14,754 nt of DNA. Origin: JBDKUD01 sp039679805. GTDB lineage: Bacteria > Bacillota > Syntrophomonadia > Syntrophomonadales > Syntrophomonadaceae. The notes under the pieces are model-generated. The model had not been told where the DNA came from. It saw nothing but the letters and a program-made list of their open reading frames with translations, and ran no database searches. Where the stretch lies: NCBI GenBank assembly GCA_039679805.1, contig JBDKUD010000152.1:1-14754 (forward strand). The letters are read 5' to 3'. Shown piece after piece: positions 8,015 through 14,635 of the stretch (position 1 is the first letter of the stretch; each line of letters opens with the position of its first letter). The translations under genes and the position numbers were made by a program.

Positions 8015-9130
8015 TTACTTAAGATTTTCGGGATTTAATCCGTTAAGTCCATTGAGGGTAAATAAACCATTCTTGCGAATCAAAACATCATCAAAATATA
8101 TCTCGCCACCGCCGTGTTCCGGGGTTTGAATATATACCAGATCCCAGTGAATGGCTGAATTGTTTCCGTTGGAACACTCCTCATAGCAATTGCCGGGGGT
8201 AAAGTGAATGGAACCGGAAATCTTTTCGTCAAATAAAGTATCTTTTATGGGAGTGGTTATATAAGGGTTTACACCCAGGGCAAATTCACCAACATACCGG
8301 GCGCCTTCATCAGTATTAAAAATCTTGTTTATCCTGACGCTATCATTGGCAGTCGCCTTTACAATCTTGCCTTCTTTAAATTCCAGCCTTATGTTTTCAT
8401 AGGTTACTCCCTGGTACACAGCCGGTGTATTATAACTAATATAACCATTAACTGAATCCTTCACCGGAGCCGTAAAAATTTCCCCATCCGGGATATTCCG
8501 CTTACCATCACACTTTCTGGCCGAGATACCCTGAATGGAAAAGGTCAAATCAGTTTCCGGTCCGGTAATTCTTACCTTATCGGTTCTATTCATTAACTCC
8601 ACCAGTGGAGTCATAGCCAGCGACATCTTGTTGTAATCCAAATTACATACCTGGAAATAGTAATCTTCAAAAGCTTCGGTACTCATCCCCGCCAGCTGGG
8701 CCATAGAATCCGAGGGATATCTCAAAACCACCCATTTAGTATGGGGAACCCTGATATTCGAATGAACCTCGCCAAAGAAATATTTCTGGTACATCTCCAT
8801 TTTATCTGCCGGTACATCAGATAGTTCAGCCGAATTACTTCCGGAACGGATACCTATATAGGCATTCATATCCTTCATCCGCATAGCTTCGTAACTTGCC
8901 GTCATTTTAATCTGTTCTTCACTGGCCCGCATTAGTATGGCTCTATCCACTCCCCGGTCCTTAATAGTTACAAAAGCCATTCCCCCGGCCCGGTAAACTT
9001 CATTAACCAGTTCCCGGACCAAAGGTAATTCCAACCCTATAGTCTCAATTAGTACTTTCTCACCCGGTTGCACTGCACACGAATAATTAATAAGATTTTC
9101 TGCCAACCGCCTAATTCTTTTGTCAACCAT
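8015..9130 (-). CDS. M29-family metallo-aminopeptidase
   Basis: This 371-residue cytosolic protein has the length and layout of M29 (AmpS/PepS/aminopeptidase T) enzymes, which release N-terminal residues from peptides with a two-metal centre. The metal ligands are recognisable: E217 (PDGEIFTAP), E282 (VGEFALG), H309 (GSIHFTPG), and H328 and D330 in SAIHWDLV. The N-terminal domain starts with the typical KRIRRLAENLINYS segment, and no signal peptide is present. The ATG at 9130 has AGGAGG 7 nt upstream. It is followed after 19 nt by a polysaccharide deacetylase gene and preceded by a terminator, so it heads its own transcript. The C-terminal tail carries a small NGLNGLN repeat. Confidence 0.93.
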   Translation of the reverse strand: MVDKRIRRLAENLINYSCAVQPGEKVLIETIGLELPLVRELVNEVYRAGGMAFVTIKDRGVDRAILMRASEEQIKMTASYEAMRMKDMNAYIGIRSGSNSAELSDVPADKMEMYQKYFFGEVHSNIRVPHTKWVVLRYPSDSMAQLAGMSTEAFEDYYFQVCNLDYNKMSLAMTPLVELMNRTDKVRITGPETDLTFSIQGISARKCDGKRNIPDGEIFTAPVKDSVNGYISYNTPAVYQGVTYENIRLEFKEGKIVKATANDSVRINKIFNTDEGARYVGEFALGVNPYITTPIKDTLFDEKISGSIHFTPGNCYEECSNGNNSAIHWDLVYIQTPEHGGGEIYFDDVLIRKNGLFTLNGLNGLNPENLK

Positions 9131-9157
9131 AATATTCCTCCTGCACAGATTTATTTT

Positions 9158-9188
9158 ATTATACTCTTCACTTATTGATGGAAGTAAA
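9158..9188 (-). promoter_or_regulatory. Candidate promoter of the aminopeptidase-deacetylase operon
   Basis: A perfect TATAAT (9158-9163) lies 27 nt before the aminopeptidase start codon. The best -35 match is TTTACT (9183-9188) with a long 19-nt spacer; it overlaps the T-tract of the upstream terminator. The -10 is convincing, the -35 less so. Confidence 0.4.
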
Positions 9189-9228
9189 AAAATCCACCTG
9201 CAGTATATAATCTATACTACCTGGTGGA
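9186..9228 (-). terminator. Second, strong intrinsic terminator between deaminase and aminopeptidase genes
   Basis: On the minus strand, TCCACC (9223-9228) pairs with GGTGGA (9193-9198). Inside, GTAGTATA pairs with TATACTGC across a 5-nt loop (8 pairs, one G-U), and seven Ts follow directly (9186-9192). It lies more than 100 nt after the deaminase stop and 55 nt before the aminopeptidase start, so it could be a back-up terminator or a leader terminator for the aminopeptidase. Confidence 0.85.
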
Positions 9229-9294
9229 ATGGTATTCATTACAATATACTACTAACAAAGAGTTCTTTAAGTGGAATTTTGTTCATCTAACGTT

Positions 9295-9324
9295 AAAAAA
9301 AGCGCCGTTCTCCATGAAGAGGCG
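9295..9324 (-). terminator. Intrinsic terminator right after the deaminase gene
   Basis: On the minus strand CGCC (9321-9324) pairs with GGCG (9303-9306), with an inner TCTT/GGAGA-type helix and a small AC bulge. C followed by seven Ts (9295-9301) comes next. It starts 16 nt after the stop codon at 9341, the normal position for the end of the DUF89-deaminase transcript. Confidence 0.75.
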
Positions 9325-9340
9325 ATAGTCCAAGAGGTAA

Positions 9341-10675
9341 TTAGCTATCGGCTAAACCAGCTCGGGCTCGAACTCTCTTAATGGCCTGTTCAGCCGCTTG
9401 TTGAATTTCTATTTCATTAATAGTAGTCAGCCTGCCATTTTCGTAAACAATCTGCCCATCGACCATAGTAAATACCACATCAGCAGCATGGGCCTGGTAC
9501 ACCAGTTGGCTGTAGATGTTGCTGCCTTCATAAGGTGAGCAGTGTATTTTATTCAAATCCAGGAGAACTATATCCGCCTTTTTCCCCACTTCCAGGGAGC
9601 CAATATCTTTCTCTAGCCCCATCGCCCGAGCTCCGCCCCGGGTAGCCATATAAAAGACCTGATAAGCTGGTAAAGCCGTAGGTCCGTGAAGTGGTTTCTG
9701 TATTAAAGATGCCAGGCGCATCTCCATGAAGGGGTCCAGATTATTGTTGCAGGGAGCACCATCTGCACCCAGGGAAACATTAATTCCTGATTTAAGCATG
9801 TCGGTAATCGGAGCAATTCCTGAACCCAGTTTTAGATTGCTGGAAGGGCAATGTACTACATTGGTTCCAGTTTGGGCCAGTATGCGCATTTCTTCATCGT
9901 CCAGCCAGATACAATGGGCCAGAATAAGATTTTCCCCGGTAAGGCCCAGCCGGTCCAGATAAACCACATTACGCATCTGGCGTTCTTTTTCCACTAATGC
10001 AATCTCACCCTGGTTTTCGGCAGCATGAGTATGTACCTTGACCCGGTATTGTTCAGCCAGATTGCGAACTTCCCGCAACAGTCTCGGCGTGCAGGAAATC
10101 ACAAAGCGCGGCGAAAATGCATAGTGCAATCGTCCGTTTCCGGCTTGATGCCATTTTTCCAGAAGATCGACGCTTTCCTGCAGAGATTTCCCGGTATCCT
10201 CCATTAGAGTTGGCGGTACTCCCTCGCCCCAATCCATCATCACCTTACCGCTTATAGCCCGGATACCAGTTTCCACAATAGCTTGCAAGGCCGATCCCGT
10301 ATAATTAACCGTTTCCATATCTACAATCGAAGTAGTTCCACCCCGAAAAAGTTCACCAATCCCCAGACAGGCGGAAATATAAATTGAGTCAGCGTCATGC
10401 GCGCCTTCCAATGGCCATATACGTTTTCTTAGCCAGTCCAGCAATTCCAGGTCGTCAGCCTGACCGCGAAAAAGGGTCTGGCACAGATGAACATGAGGTT
10501 GAATTAACCCCGGAATCATCACCTTACCGGTAGCATCAATTATCTGCTCCACTGCTCCCAGATCTGACCCGATAGCTCGAATAGCAGTATCTTCTACCAG
10601 TAGGTCGCTATTTATAACTTCTTTTTCCGGATTCATGGTAACCAGCAAGGCATTCTTAAATAATATTCGGGGCAT
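9341..10675 (-). CDS. Amidohydrolase: 5'-deoxyadenosine/MTA/SAH-type deaminase
   Basis: This 444-residue amidohydrolase-superfamily enzyme has a metal-binding TIM barrel (about 56-360) flanked by the split beta-sandwich made from both ends. Metal and catalytic residues are visible: HVH at 61-63, HTHAAEN with H217 and E220, LAHC with H254, and GADGAP with D305. The segment after HVH (QTLFRGQADDLELLDWL) is typical of MTA/SAH deaminases and 5'-deoxyadenosine deaminases, which turn adenine nucleosides into inosine forms. This branch is also often annotated as chlorohydrolase by homology to TrzA/AtzB, which I consider less likely. The ATG at 10675 has GGAGGT 7 nt upstream; a GTG at 10684 would fall inside that site. 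It follows the DUF89 gene by 24 nt, so the two are almost certainly co-transcribed. The exact nucleoside is unresolved. Confidence 0.87.
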   Translation of the reverse strand: MPRILFKNALLVTMNPEKEVINSDLLVEDTAIRAIGSDLGAVEQIIDATGKVMIPGLIQPHVHLCQTLFRGQADDLELLDWLRKRIWPLEGAHDADSIYISACLGIGELFRGGTTSIVDMETVNYTGSALQAIVETGIRAISGKVMMDWGEGVPPTLMEDTGKSLQESVDLLEKWHQAGNGRLHYAFSPRFVISCTPRLLREVRNLAEQYRVKVHTHAAENQGEIALVEKERQMRNVVYLDRLGLTGENLILAHCIWLDDEEMRILAQTGTNVVHCPSSNLKLGSGIAPITDMLKSGINVSLGADGAPCNNNLDPFMEMRLASLIQKPLHGPTALPAYQVFYMATRGGARAMGLEKDIGSLEVGKKADIVLLDLNKIHCSPYEGSNIYSQLVYQAHAADVVFTMVDGQIVYENGRLTTINEIEIQQAAEQAIKRVRARAGLADS

Positions 10676-10682
10676 TACCCTC

Positions 10683-10688
10683 ACCTCC
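10683..10688 (-). promoter_or_regulatory. Ribosome binding site deciding the deaminase start
   Basis: GGAGGT lies 7 nt before the ATG at 10675. The in-frame GTG at 10684-10682 overlaps this site and cannot use it, so the shorter protein is preferred. Confidence 0.75.
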
Positions 10689-10699
10689 GGAAAAATTAG

Positions 10700-11560
10700 T
10701 TACCTGTTTTTCTTGACTATGATGTCCCCCACCTGACAATTTAAATCCTTAGCAATAACCGGACATTTCGCTTTAAGCAGGAAGAATATATCTTTGTCAG
10801 TTACTTCACTGAGTGTTTCATAATTGCCCTGTCCTTTGGAAATAACCAGATCCGCTGCCTCATACTCCCTCATAAATTCGGGGGAACACATCTTTATAAT
10901 AGTACCGGGTGCACCATTACCATTATCTATAACCGTCACCAGTTCAGGCATTCCAACTGATACGGCATCTTCCCTGGTGACATCATTAAGAACCGGTTCG
11001 CCTTTTACTACATATGTTATTTTCTCCGGGGATATTTGTTTTATTAAAAGTTTGTCAAAAACAATTTCTCCCGAATTGTCTCCCAGATACAAAATCTTGC
11101 CGGCTTGCCCGACCGCTTGTTTCAATTCATCACTAGTATTAAACAAAATCGGGCGTTCCAGGGATTCTTTAATCGACTCTCTAACCTGTTCTTCTTCAAT
11201 CGAAATACTAATTGAGCAATCTATTACATTTCCGGCAATGGCAATACGCATTGCTGTTTCAAAAGGATTATCTGATTCCTCTATTATATTCACCAAACCG
11301 TCATATATACTTAAGGCGGCGTTATTAAACTTATCTTTTAGCACGCGATAGGGATCAAAGCAGTTGGTCATATCTTTAATACGTCTATGAATTATTTGGA
11401 ACATATATGGTGCTGTCTCATCAAAATCAATCGAAGCAGCAGTTTCTGACAGTACCATACGCATAACCTGCTCATGTATCGCTGAATCGTCAGTAACTAA
11501 ACGGACGGCTTCCAAAGCCTGTCTTATCATACAGGGAACACAATCATAATAGGCTTTCAC
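10700..11560 (-). CDS. DUF89/ARMT1-like metal-dependent phosphatase-family protein
   Basis: This 286-residue cytosolic protein matches the short prokaryotic DUF89 type, with CVPC (7-10) near the start. The signatures are GNVID (110-114), LYLGDNSGE (157-165), KGEPVLNDVT (186-195) and SKGQGNYE (241-248). The Asp-Asn of GDN and the KG(Q)GN loop correspond to the metal and phosphate site in this family. Characterised relatives (ARMT1-type, the phosphatase domain of PANK4, plant and yeast homologues) act as damage-control phosphatases on stray phosphorylated metabolites, but the substrate of the CxxC subgroup cannot be read here. The GTG start at 11560 has AAGGAG 8 nt upstream. It is the first gene of a two-gene operon with the nucleoside deaminase, which suggests a role on a product of that pathway (inference). 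Confidence 0.85.
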   Translation of the reverse strand: MKAYYDCVPCMIRQALEAVRLVTDDSAIHEQVMRMVLSETAASIDFDETAPYMFQIIHRRIKDMTNCFDPYRVLKDKFNNAALSIYDGLVNIIEESDNPFETAMRIAIAGNVIDCSISISIEEEQVRESIKESLERPILFNTSDELKQAVGQAGKILYLGDNSGEIVFDKLLIKQISPEKITYVVKGEPVLNDVTREDAVSVGMPELVTVIDNGNGAPGTIIKMCSPEFMREYEAADLVISKGQGNYETLSEVTDKDIFFLLKAKCPVIAKDLNCQVGDIIVKKNR

Positions 11561-11600
11561 TGTTAGTTCTCCTTTTTCGAATTATCCTTAGAAAAGGCAT

Positions 11601-11619
11601 AAAAAAACCGTAGGGCGGT
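11601..11619 (-). terminator. Weak possible terminator downstream of glnS repeat region
   Basis: On the minus strand ACCG-CCCTA-CGGT (607-619 of the 11 kb block) is followed by a run of Ts (11601-11607). The stem is only 4 bp, so termination would be weak unless upstream pairing helps. It is the only T-tract hairpin between glnS and the DUF89 gene. Confidence 0.4.
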
Positions 11620-11667
11620 GAGGTATATCCAGTGCAGCGACGTTGGCGGAGGTGTTAATTAATGCTT
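11620..11667. other. Non-coding flank of the inverted-repeat element
   Basis: Together with 11668-11905 this belongs to a 345-nt gap (11561-11905) that holds no credible gene. It contains CAGTGCAGCGACG, which shares the CAGTG plus GCGAC-type word of the modules inside the neighbouring repeat, so it may be an outlying remnant. Only short unsupported open frames occur in it. Confidence 0.35.
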
Positions 11668-11900
11668 TAATAGACGCAGACTAATATGACCTGCGCATAC
11701 TCTGAAAATTAAACACTGACTCGCTGCGCTCGTACACAGATTGGGGAAGAATGACACTGATTATTTAATATTCGTACGAGAAAGTATGTCTAATTCCTAT
11801 ATAATAAAAAAATATCTGTGTCCTTCTGTGTTGAATCGGTTAATAATATTCTGCGAAAGTCATAAAAGTCTGCGTGCGACGCAGTCGCCAGTGTCTATTA
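11668..11900. repeat. Modular imperfect inverted repeat (MITE-like or long 3'-UTR hairpin)
   Basis: The outer ends are inverted copies: TAATAGAC (11668-11675) and GTCTATTA (11893-11900). Next inward, GCAGACTAATATGACCTGCGCA on the left matches the complement of TGCGAAAGTCATAAAAGTCTGC (11852-11873) with few mismatches. Further in, ACACAGAT...GACACTGATTATT (11734-11765) faces ATATCTGTGTCC...TCTGTGT (11813-11831). Each arm has an extra GC-rich module absent at the matching place in the other arm: CACTGACTCGCTGCGCTCG on the left (11714-11732), and a module holding the perfect small hairpin GCGACTGCGTCGC on the right (minus strand, about 11876-11888). The right end is 5 nt from the glnS stop. No transposase or clear target duplication is seen. 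Confidence 0.6.
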
Positions 11901-11905
11901 GATTC

Positions 11906-13654
11906 CTACCCCTTTTGAATCTTGGCCCAGGTATCCCGTAATGAAACAATACGATTAAAAATCAGGTTGCCGGCAGCAGAATCATTGTCAACGCAAAAAT
12001 ACCCCTGCCGCAAAAACTGATAGTGACTGCCTGGTTCTACCTCGGCTAATGCTGGTTCCACCATACAGGAAGTCAGTTTCTCCAGCGAATTTTGATTGAG
12101 GTTAGCTTTATAATCAGAACCTTCTTCCTCATCATCCGGATTTTCGGTTAAAAAAAGATGATCATACAAACGCACTTCGGCCTTTACCGCCTGAGCAGCT
12201 GAAACCCAGTGGGAAGTGCCCTTTATTTTACGACCCGCAGTGGCCCCACCTGTTTTGGAATCCGGATCATAACTGCAGTGCAGTTCAATAACTTCTCCGG
12301 TCTGTTCATCTTTAATAACCTGTTCGCATTTTATAATATAAGCATGCTTAAGCCTTATTTCTTTACCGGGAGAAAGTCTAAAGAATTTCTTGGGGGGCTC
12401 TTCCATAAAATCTTCTTGCTCAATATATATTTCCCGGGAAAACGGTATTTTTCTCCATCCTGCCTCTGGATCCTCGGGATTATTCTCAGCATCCAGCCAC
12501 TCCACCTGGTCAAGCGGGTAATTATCCAGAACAACTTTTAAGGGGCGTAACACCGCCATAACCCGGGGGGCGTGCACATTCAAATCTTCCCGAATACAAT
12601 GCTCCAGCAAAGCAATGTCAACTACGCTGTCCCGTTTAGCTACTCCGATACGATCACAAAAATCACGGATAGATTCGGGGGTATAACCACGCCTGCGCAG
12701 TCCTGATATGGTAGGCATACGCGGATCATCCCATCCATCTACATAGCCCTGTTCCACCAATTCTCTTAGTTTGCGCTTGCTCATAACCGTATAATTAAGA
12801 TTTAGCCGGGCAAATTCAATTTGCTGCGGACGGCTATCAGCCTCTGCGGAATAATCAACATTGTCCAGTACCCAATCATACAAAGGGCGATGGTCGGCAA
12901 ACTCCAATGTACAAACTGAATGGGTTATGTTCTCCATTGCATCGGAGAGCGGATGGGCATAATCATACATAGGATAAAGGCACCATTTATCGCCGGTGCG
13001 ATGGTGGGTAGCCCGCAGAATACGATAGATTACCGGGTCACGCCTATTCATGTTGGGAGAGGCCATATCAATCTTGGCCCTAAGTACCCGTGAACCATCC
13101 GGAAATTCGCCGGCCCTCATCCGCTCAAACAGGTCCAGGTTCTCTTCCACGGAACGGTTGCGATAGGGGCTCTCCTTACCTGGTTCAGTTAAGGTGCCGC
13201 GGTAATCCTTGATTTCTTGAGCACTAAGGTCACAAACATAAGCCTTGCCGTTTTTAATTAACTGAACTGCGTATTTATACAGATTCTCAAAATAATGGGA
13301 AGCATAAAACATACGGTCATCCCAATCAAAGCCGAGCCACCTGACGTCTTCCTGTATGGACTCTACATATTCAACTTCCTCTTTACTGGGATTAGTATCA
13401 TCAAAACGCAAATTACACAACCCCTGGTTAGCAGCAGCCAGGCCAAAATTAAGACAAATGGATTTGGCATGCCCTATATGCAGGTAACCGTTGGGTTCAG
13501 GCGGAAAACGAGTATGTACCTGGCCCTGGTTCTTCCCCTGTTTCAGGTCTTCAGTAATGATATCCTGCACAAAATTATTGGGACGCAAATTCTCACTGGG
13601 GTTTATTGATTCTATTCCGTCTTCACTGGTCTGCCTGGTATCCGGCGTTGTCAT
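11906..13654 (-). CDS. glnS: Glutaminyl-tRNA synthetase
   Basis: This 582-residue class I aminoacyl-tRNA synthetase charges tRNA-Gln with glutamine. The catalytic signatures are HIGH at 59-62 within PPEPNGYLHIGHAKS, and MSKRK at 291-295 in LNYTVMSKRKL, which has the GlnRS form of the KMSKS loop. The segment RMPTISGLRRRGYTPESIRDF and the C-terminal anticodon-binding beta barrels (about 355-580) fit bacterial GlnRS, and the length is close to the E. coli enzyme. Two ATG codons compete. The one at 13663 is only 2 nt from GGAGG, and the one at 13654 is 11 nt away; I chose 13654, but either is possible and the difference is three residues. The gene appears monocistronic, with a modular repeat directly after its stop. 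Confidence 0.97.
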   Translation of the reverse strand: MTTPDTRQTSEDGIESINPSENLRPNNFVQDIITEDLKQGKNQGQVHTRFPPEPNGYLHIGHAKSICLNFGLAAANQGLCNLRFDDTNPSKEEVEYVESIQEDVRWLGFDWDDRMFYASHYFENLYKYAVQLIKNGKAYVCDLSAQEIKDYRGTLTEPGKESPYRNRSVEENLDLFERMRAGEFPDGSRVLRAKIDMASPNMNRRDPVIYRILRATHHRTGDKWCLYPMYDYAHPLSDAMENITHSVCTLEFADHRPLYDWVLDNVDYSAEADSRPQQIEFARLNLNYTVMSKRKLRELVEQGYVDGWDDPRMPTISGLRRRGYTPESIRDFCDRIGVAKRDSVVDIALLEHCIREDLNVHAPRVMAVLRPLKVVLDNYPLDQVEWLDAENNPEDPEAGWRKIPFSREIYIEQEDFMEEPPKKFFRLSPGKEIRLKHAYIIKCEQVIKDEQTGEVIELHCSYDPDSKTGGATAGRKIKGTSHWVSAAQAVKAEVRLYDHLFLTENPDDEEEGSDYKANLNQNSLEKLTSCMVEPALAEVEPGSHYQFLRQGYFCVDNDSAAGNLIFNRIVSLRDTWAKIQKG

Positions 13655-13676
13655 AGTTGTCATTTCCTCCTTTAAG

Positions 13677-13696
13677 TAGCTTGCTGCACGCAACTA
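13677..13696 (-). promoter_or_regulatory. Small stem-loop in the glnS leader
   Basis: On the minus strand TAGTTGC pairs with GCAA-CTA (one bulged G) across a GTGCA loop, ending 3 nt before the AAAGGAGG ribosome binding site. It could modulate access to the site, but 7 pairs with a bulge is a weak structure and no T-box sequence is nearby. Confidence 0.25.
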
Positions 13697-13716
13697 GTAC
13701 CATTTATTATCTCTAT

Positions 13717-13747
13717 ATTATAACCCTTTCCACTAGCATTTCCGCAA
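13717..13747 (-). promoter_or_regulatory. Candidate glnS promoter
   Basis: TATAAT (13717-13722) lies on the coding strand with TTGCGG (13742-13747) 19 nt upstream. The -10 is perfect and the -35 is weak with a long spacer. The transcript would have a leader of roughly 50 nt. The -35 lies just after the end of the upstream LiaF-like gene. Confidence 0.35.
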
Positions 13748-13765
13748 GTCAAGTCTATCGGAAAG

Positions 13766-14470
13766 TCAGCGTTTAATCTCTATTCCACCCATTATACAGG
13801 TACAGTTCAACTGAAGGGTTTTAGATGTACTCTGAGAATCACCTATTTGGATGCTGGTATTGCCAATTATCCCTCCCGATCCTTTCCCCAGTATATCTAT
13901 TCCTCCCAGGATTGAGGTTCCTTTACAGGTTATCATTACGTCCTCCGGCACAATAAGTGTAATACCTCCCATTATTGAGGTTAGAACCAGCGATACTTGG
14001 CTTTCACTAAAACTGGCTTTACGAATATCCAGTTCAACCCCGCCCATAATAGCGGTATATTCTCCGCTCTTAAGCTCCCAACCTTCGTTGTTTTTCTCTA
14101 ATGAACCCATGATAGCCATGTGTCCGGAACTATAATGCTGATTTTTGTCTAATAAACTAATACCGATCAAAATAATGACAACCGGCCAAAACCCCCGCCA
14201 GAAATAATTCATATCAAAATTAAATAACCCGGCATTACGACCTAAAAAAACTGCCCCCAGACAGATTAGGATACCACCAGTTACCATACCTGACATACCA
14301 TGCCGGTTTATAATAAAATTAATCCCCACTACGGCTAGCAAAATCGGCCATAACAGGTTAATCAAGTAGCCAAGACTAACCCGGGTAACTCCAAAATTAT
14401 TTAACAATACTACTATGCCTATGGCAATGATGCCTATTCCCATTAAATAACGTCCATTCGATCTGGGCAC
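13766..14470 (-). CDS. LiaF-like membrane protein (envelope stress regulator family)
   Basis: This 234-residue protein has four hydrophobic membrane segments (about 8-24, 33-54, 60-77 and 92-107), with WP motifs in two of them, followed by a cytoplasmic-type beta-repeat domain. That domain repeats an IMGG-like turn at 119-123 (AIMGS), 141-144, 166-169, 187-190 (ILGG) and 226-229, each followed by a strand such as VELDI or IEIKR, as in the C-terminal domain of LiaF/YvqF proteins. In Bacillus, LiaF restrains the LiaRS two-component system, which senses cell-wall antibiotics; no liaR or liaS is in this window, so that role is inferred. The GTG start at 14470 has GGAGG 9 nt upstream. It diverges from a PspC-domain gene, a common envelope-stress partner. 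Confidence 0.87.
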   Translation of the reverse strand: MPRSNGRYLMGIGIIAIGIVVLLNNFGVTRVSLGYLINLLWPILLAVVGINFIINRHGMSGMVTGGILICLGAVFLGRNAGLFNFDMNYFWRGFWPVVIILIGISLLDKNQHYSSGHMAIMGSLEKNNEGWELKSGEYTAIMGGVELDIRKASFSESQVSLVLTSIMGGITLIVPEDVMITCKGTSILGGIDILGKGSGGIIGNTSIQIGDSQSTSKTLQLNCTCIMGGIEIKR

Positions 14471-14504
14471 TTAAATCCGCCTCCTTGTTTAATATAATAT
14501 CTCC

Positions 14505-14533
14505 ATTATAAATCAGTCTAACCACAGCATAAA
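14505..14533 (-). promoter_or_regulatory. Candidate promoter of the LiaF-like gene
   Basis: TATAAT (14505-14510) lies 34 nt before the GTG start, with TTTATG (14528-14533) 17 nt upstream as a weak -35. Spacing and the -10 are good; the -35 matches only half of TTGACA. Confidence 0.4.
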
Positions 14534-14561
14534 TATATCTGTAAAGCATTATCACATAGTA

Positions 14562-14591
14562 TTGCCCCCAAGAATATATTCAGAGTAGAAT
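14562..14591 (+). promoter_or_regulatory. Candidate promoter of the PspC-domain gene
   Basis: TTGCCC (14562-14567), an 18-nt spacer and TAGAAT (14586-14591) point toward the PspC-domain gene, giving a leader of about 38 nt. A TATAAT at 14597-14602 has no matching -35. The region between the two divergent genes is 165 nt and holds no other feature I can support. Confidence 0.4.
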
Positions 14592-14635
14592 GAAAATATA
14601 ATTAAATAATCTTACTGGATAATGGAGGTGTCCAA

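Noticed and set aside
11714..11732. The 19-base word CGAGCGCAGCGAGTCAGTG (minus strand) is, from memory, identical to a stretch near the ColE1/pUC origin; possible vector contamination.
   Set aside because: Both flanks differ from vector sequence at once, and the word sits in a larger inverted repeat with a related cassette on the other arm, so contamination is unlikely.
11741..11941. Small plus-strand open frame across the repeat and the end of glnS.
   Set aside because: It has no ribosome binding site, runs through the inverted repeat and antisense to glnS, and its product resembles nothing recognisable.
13664..13765. T-box riboswitch upstream of glnS.
   Set aside because: The space is only about 100 nt, and neither the T-box sequence nor a terminator/antiterminator pair is present.
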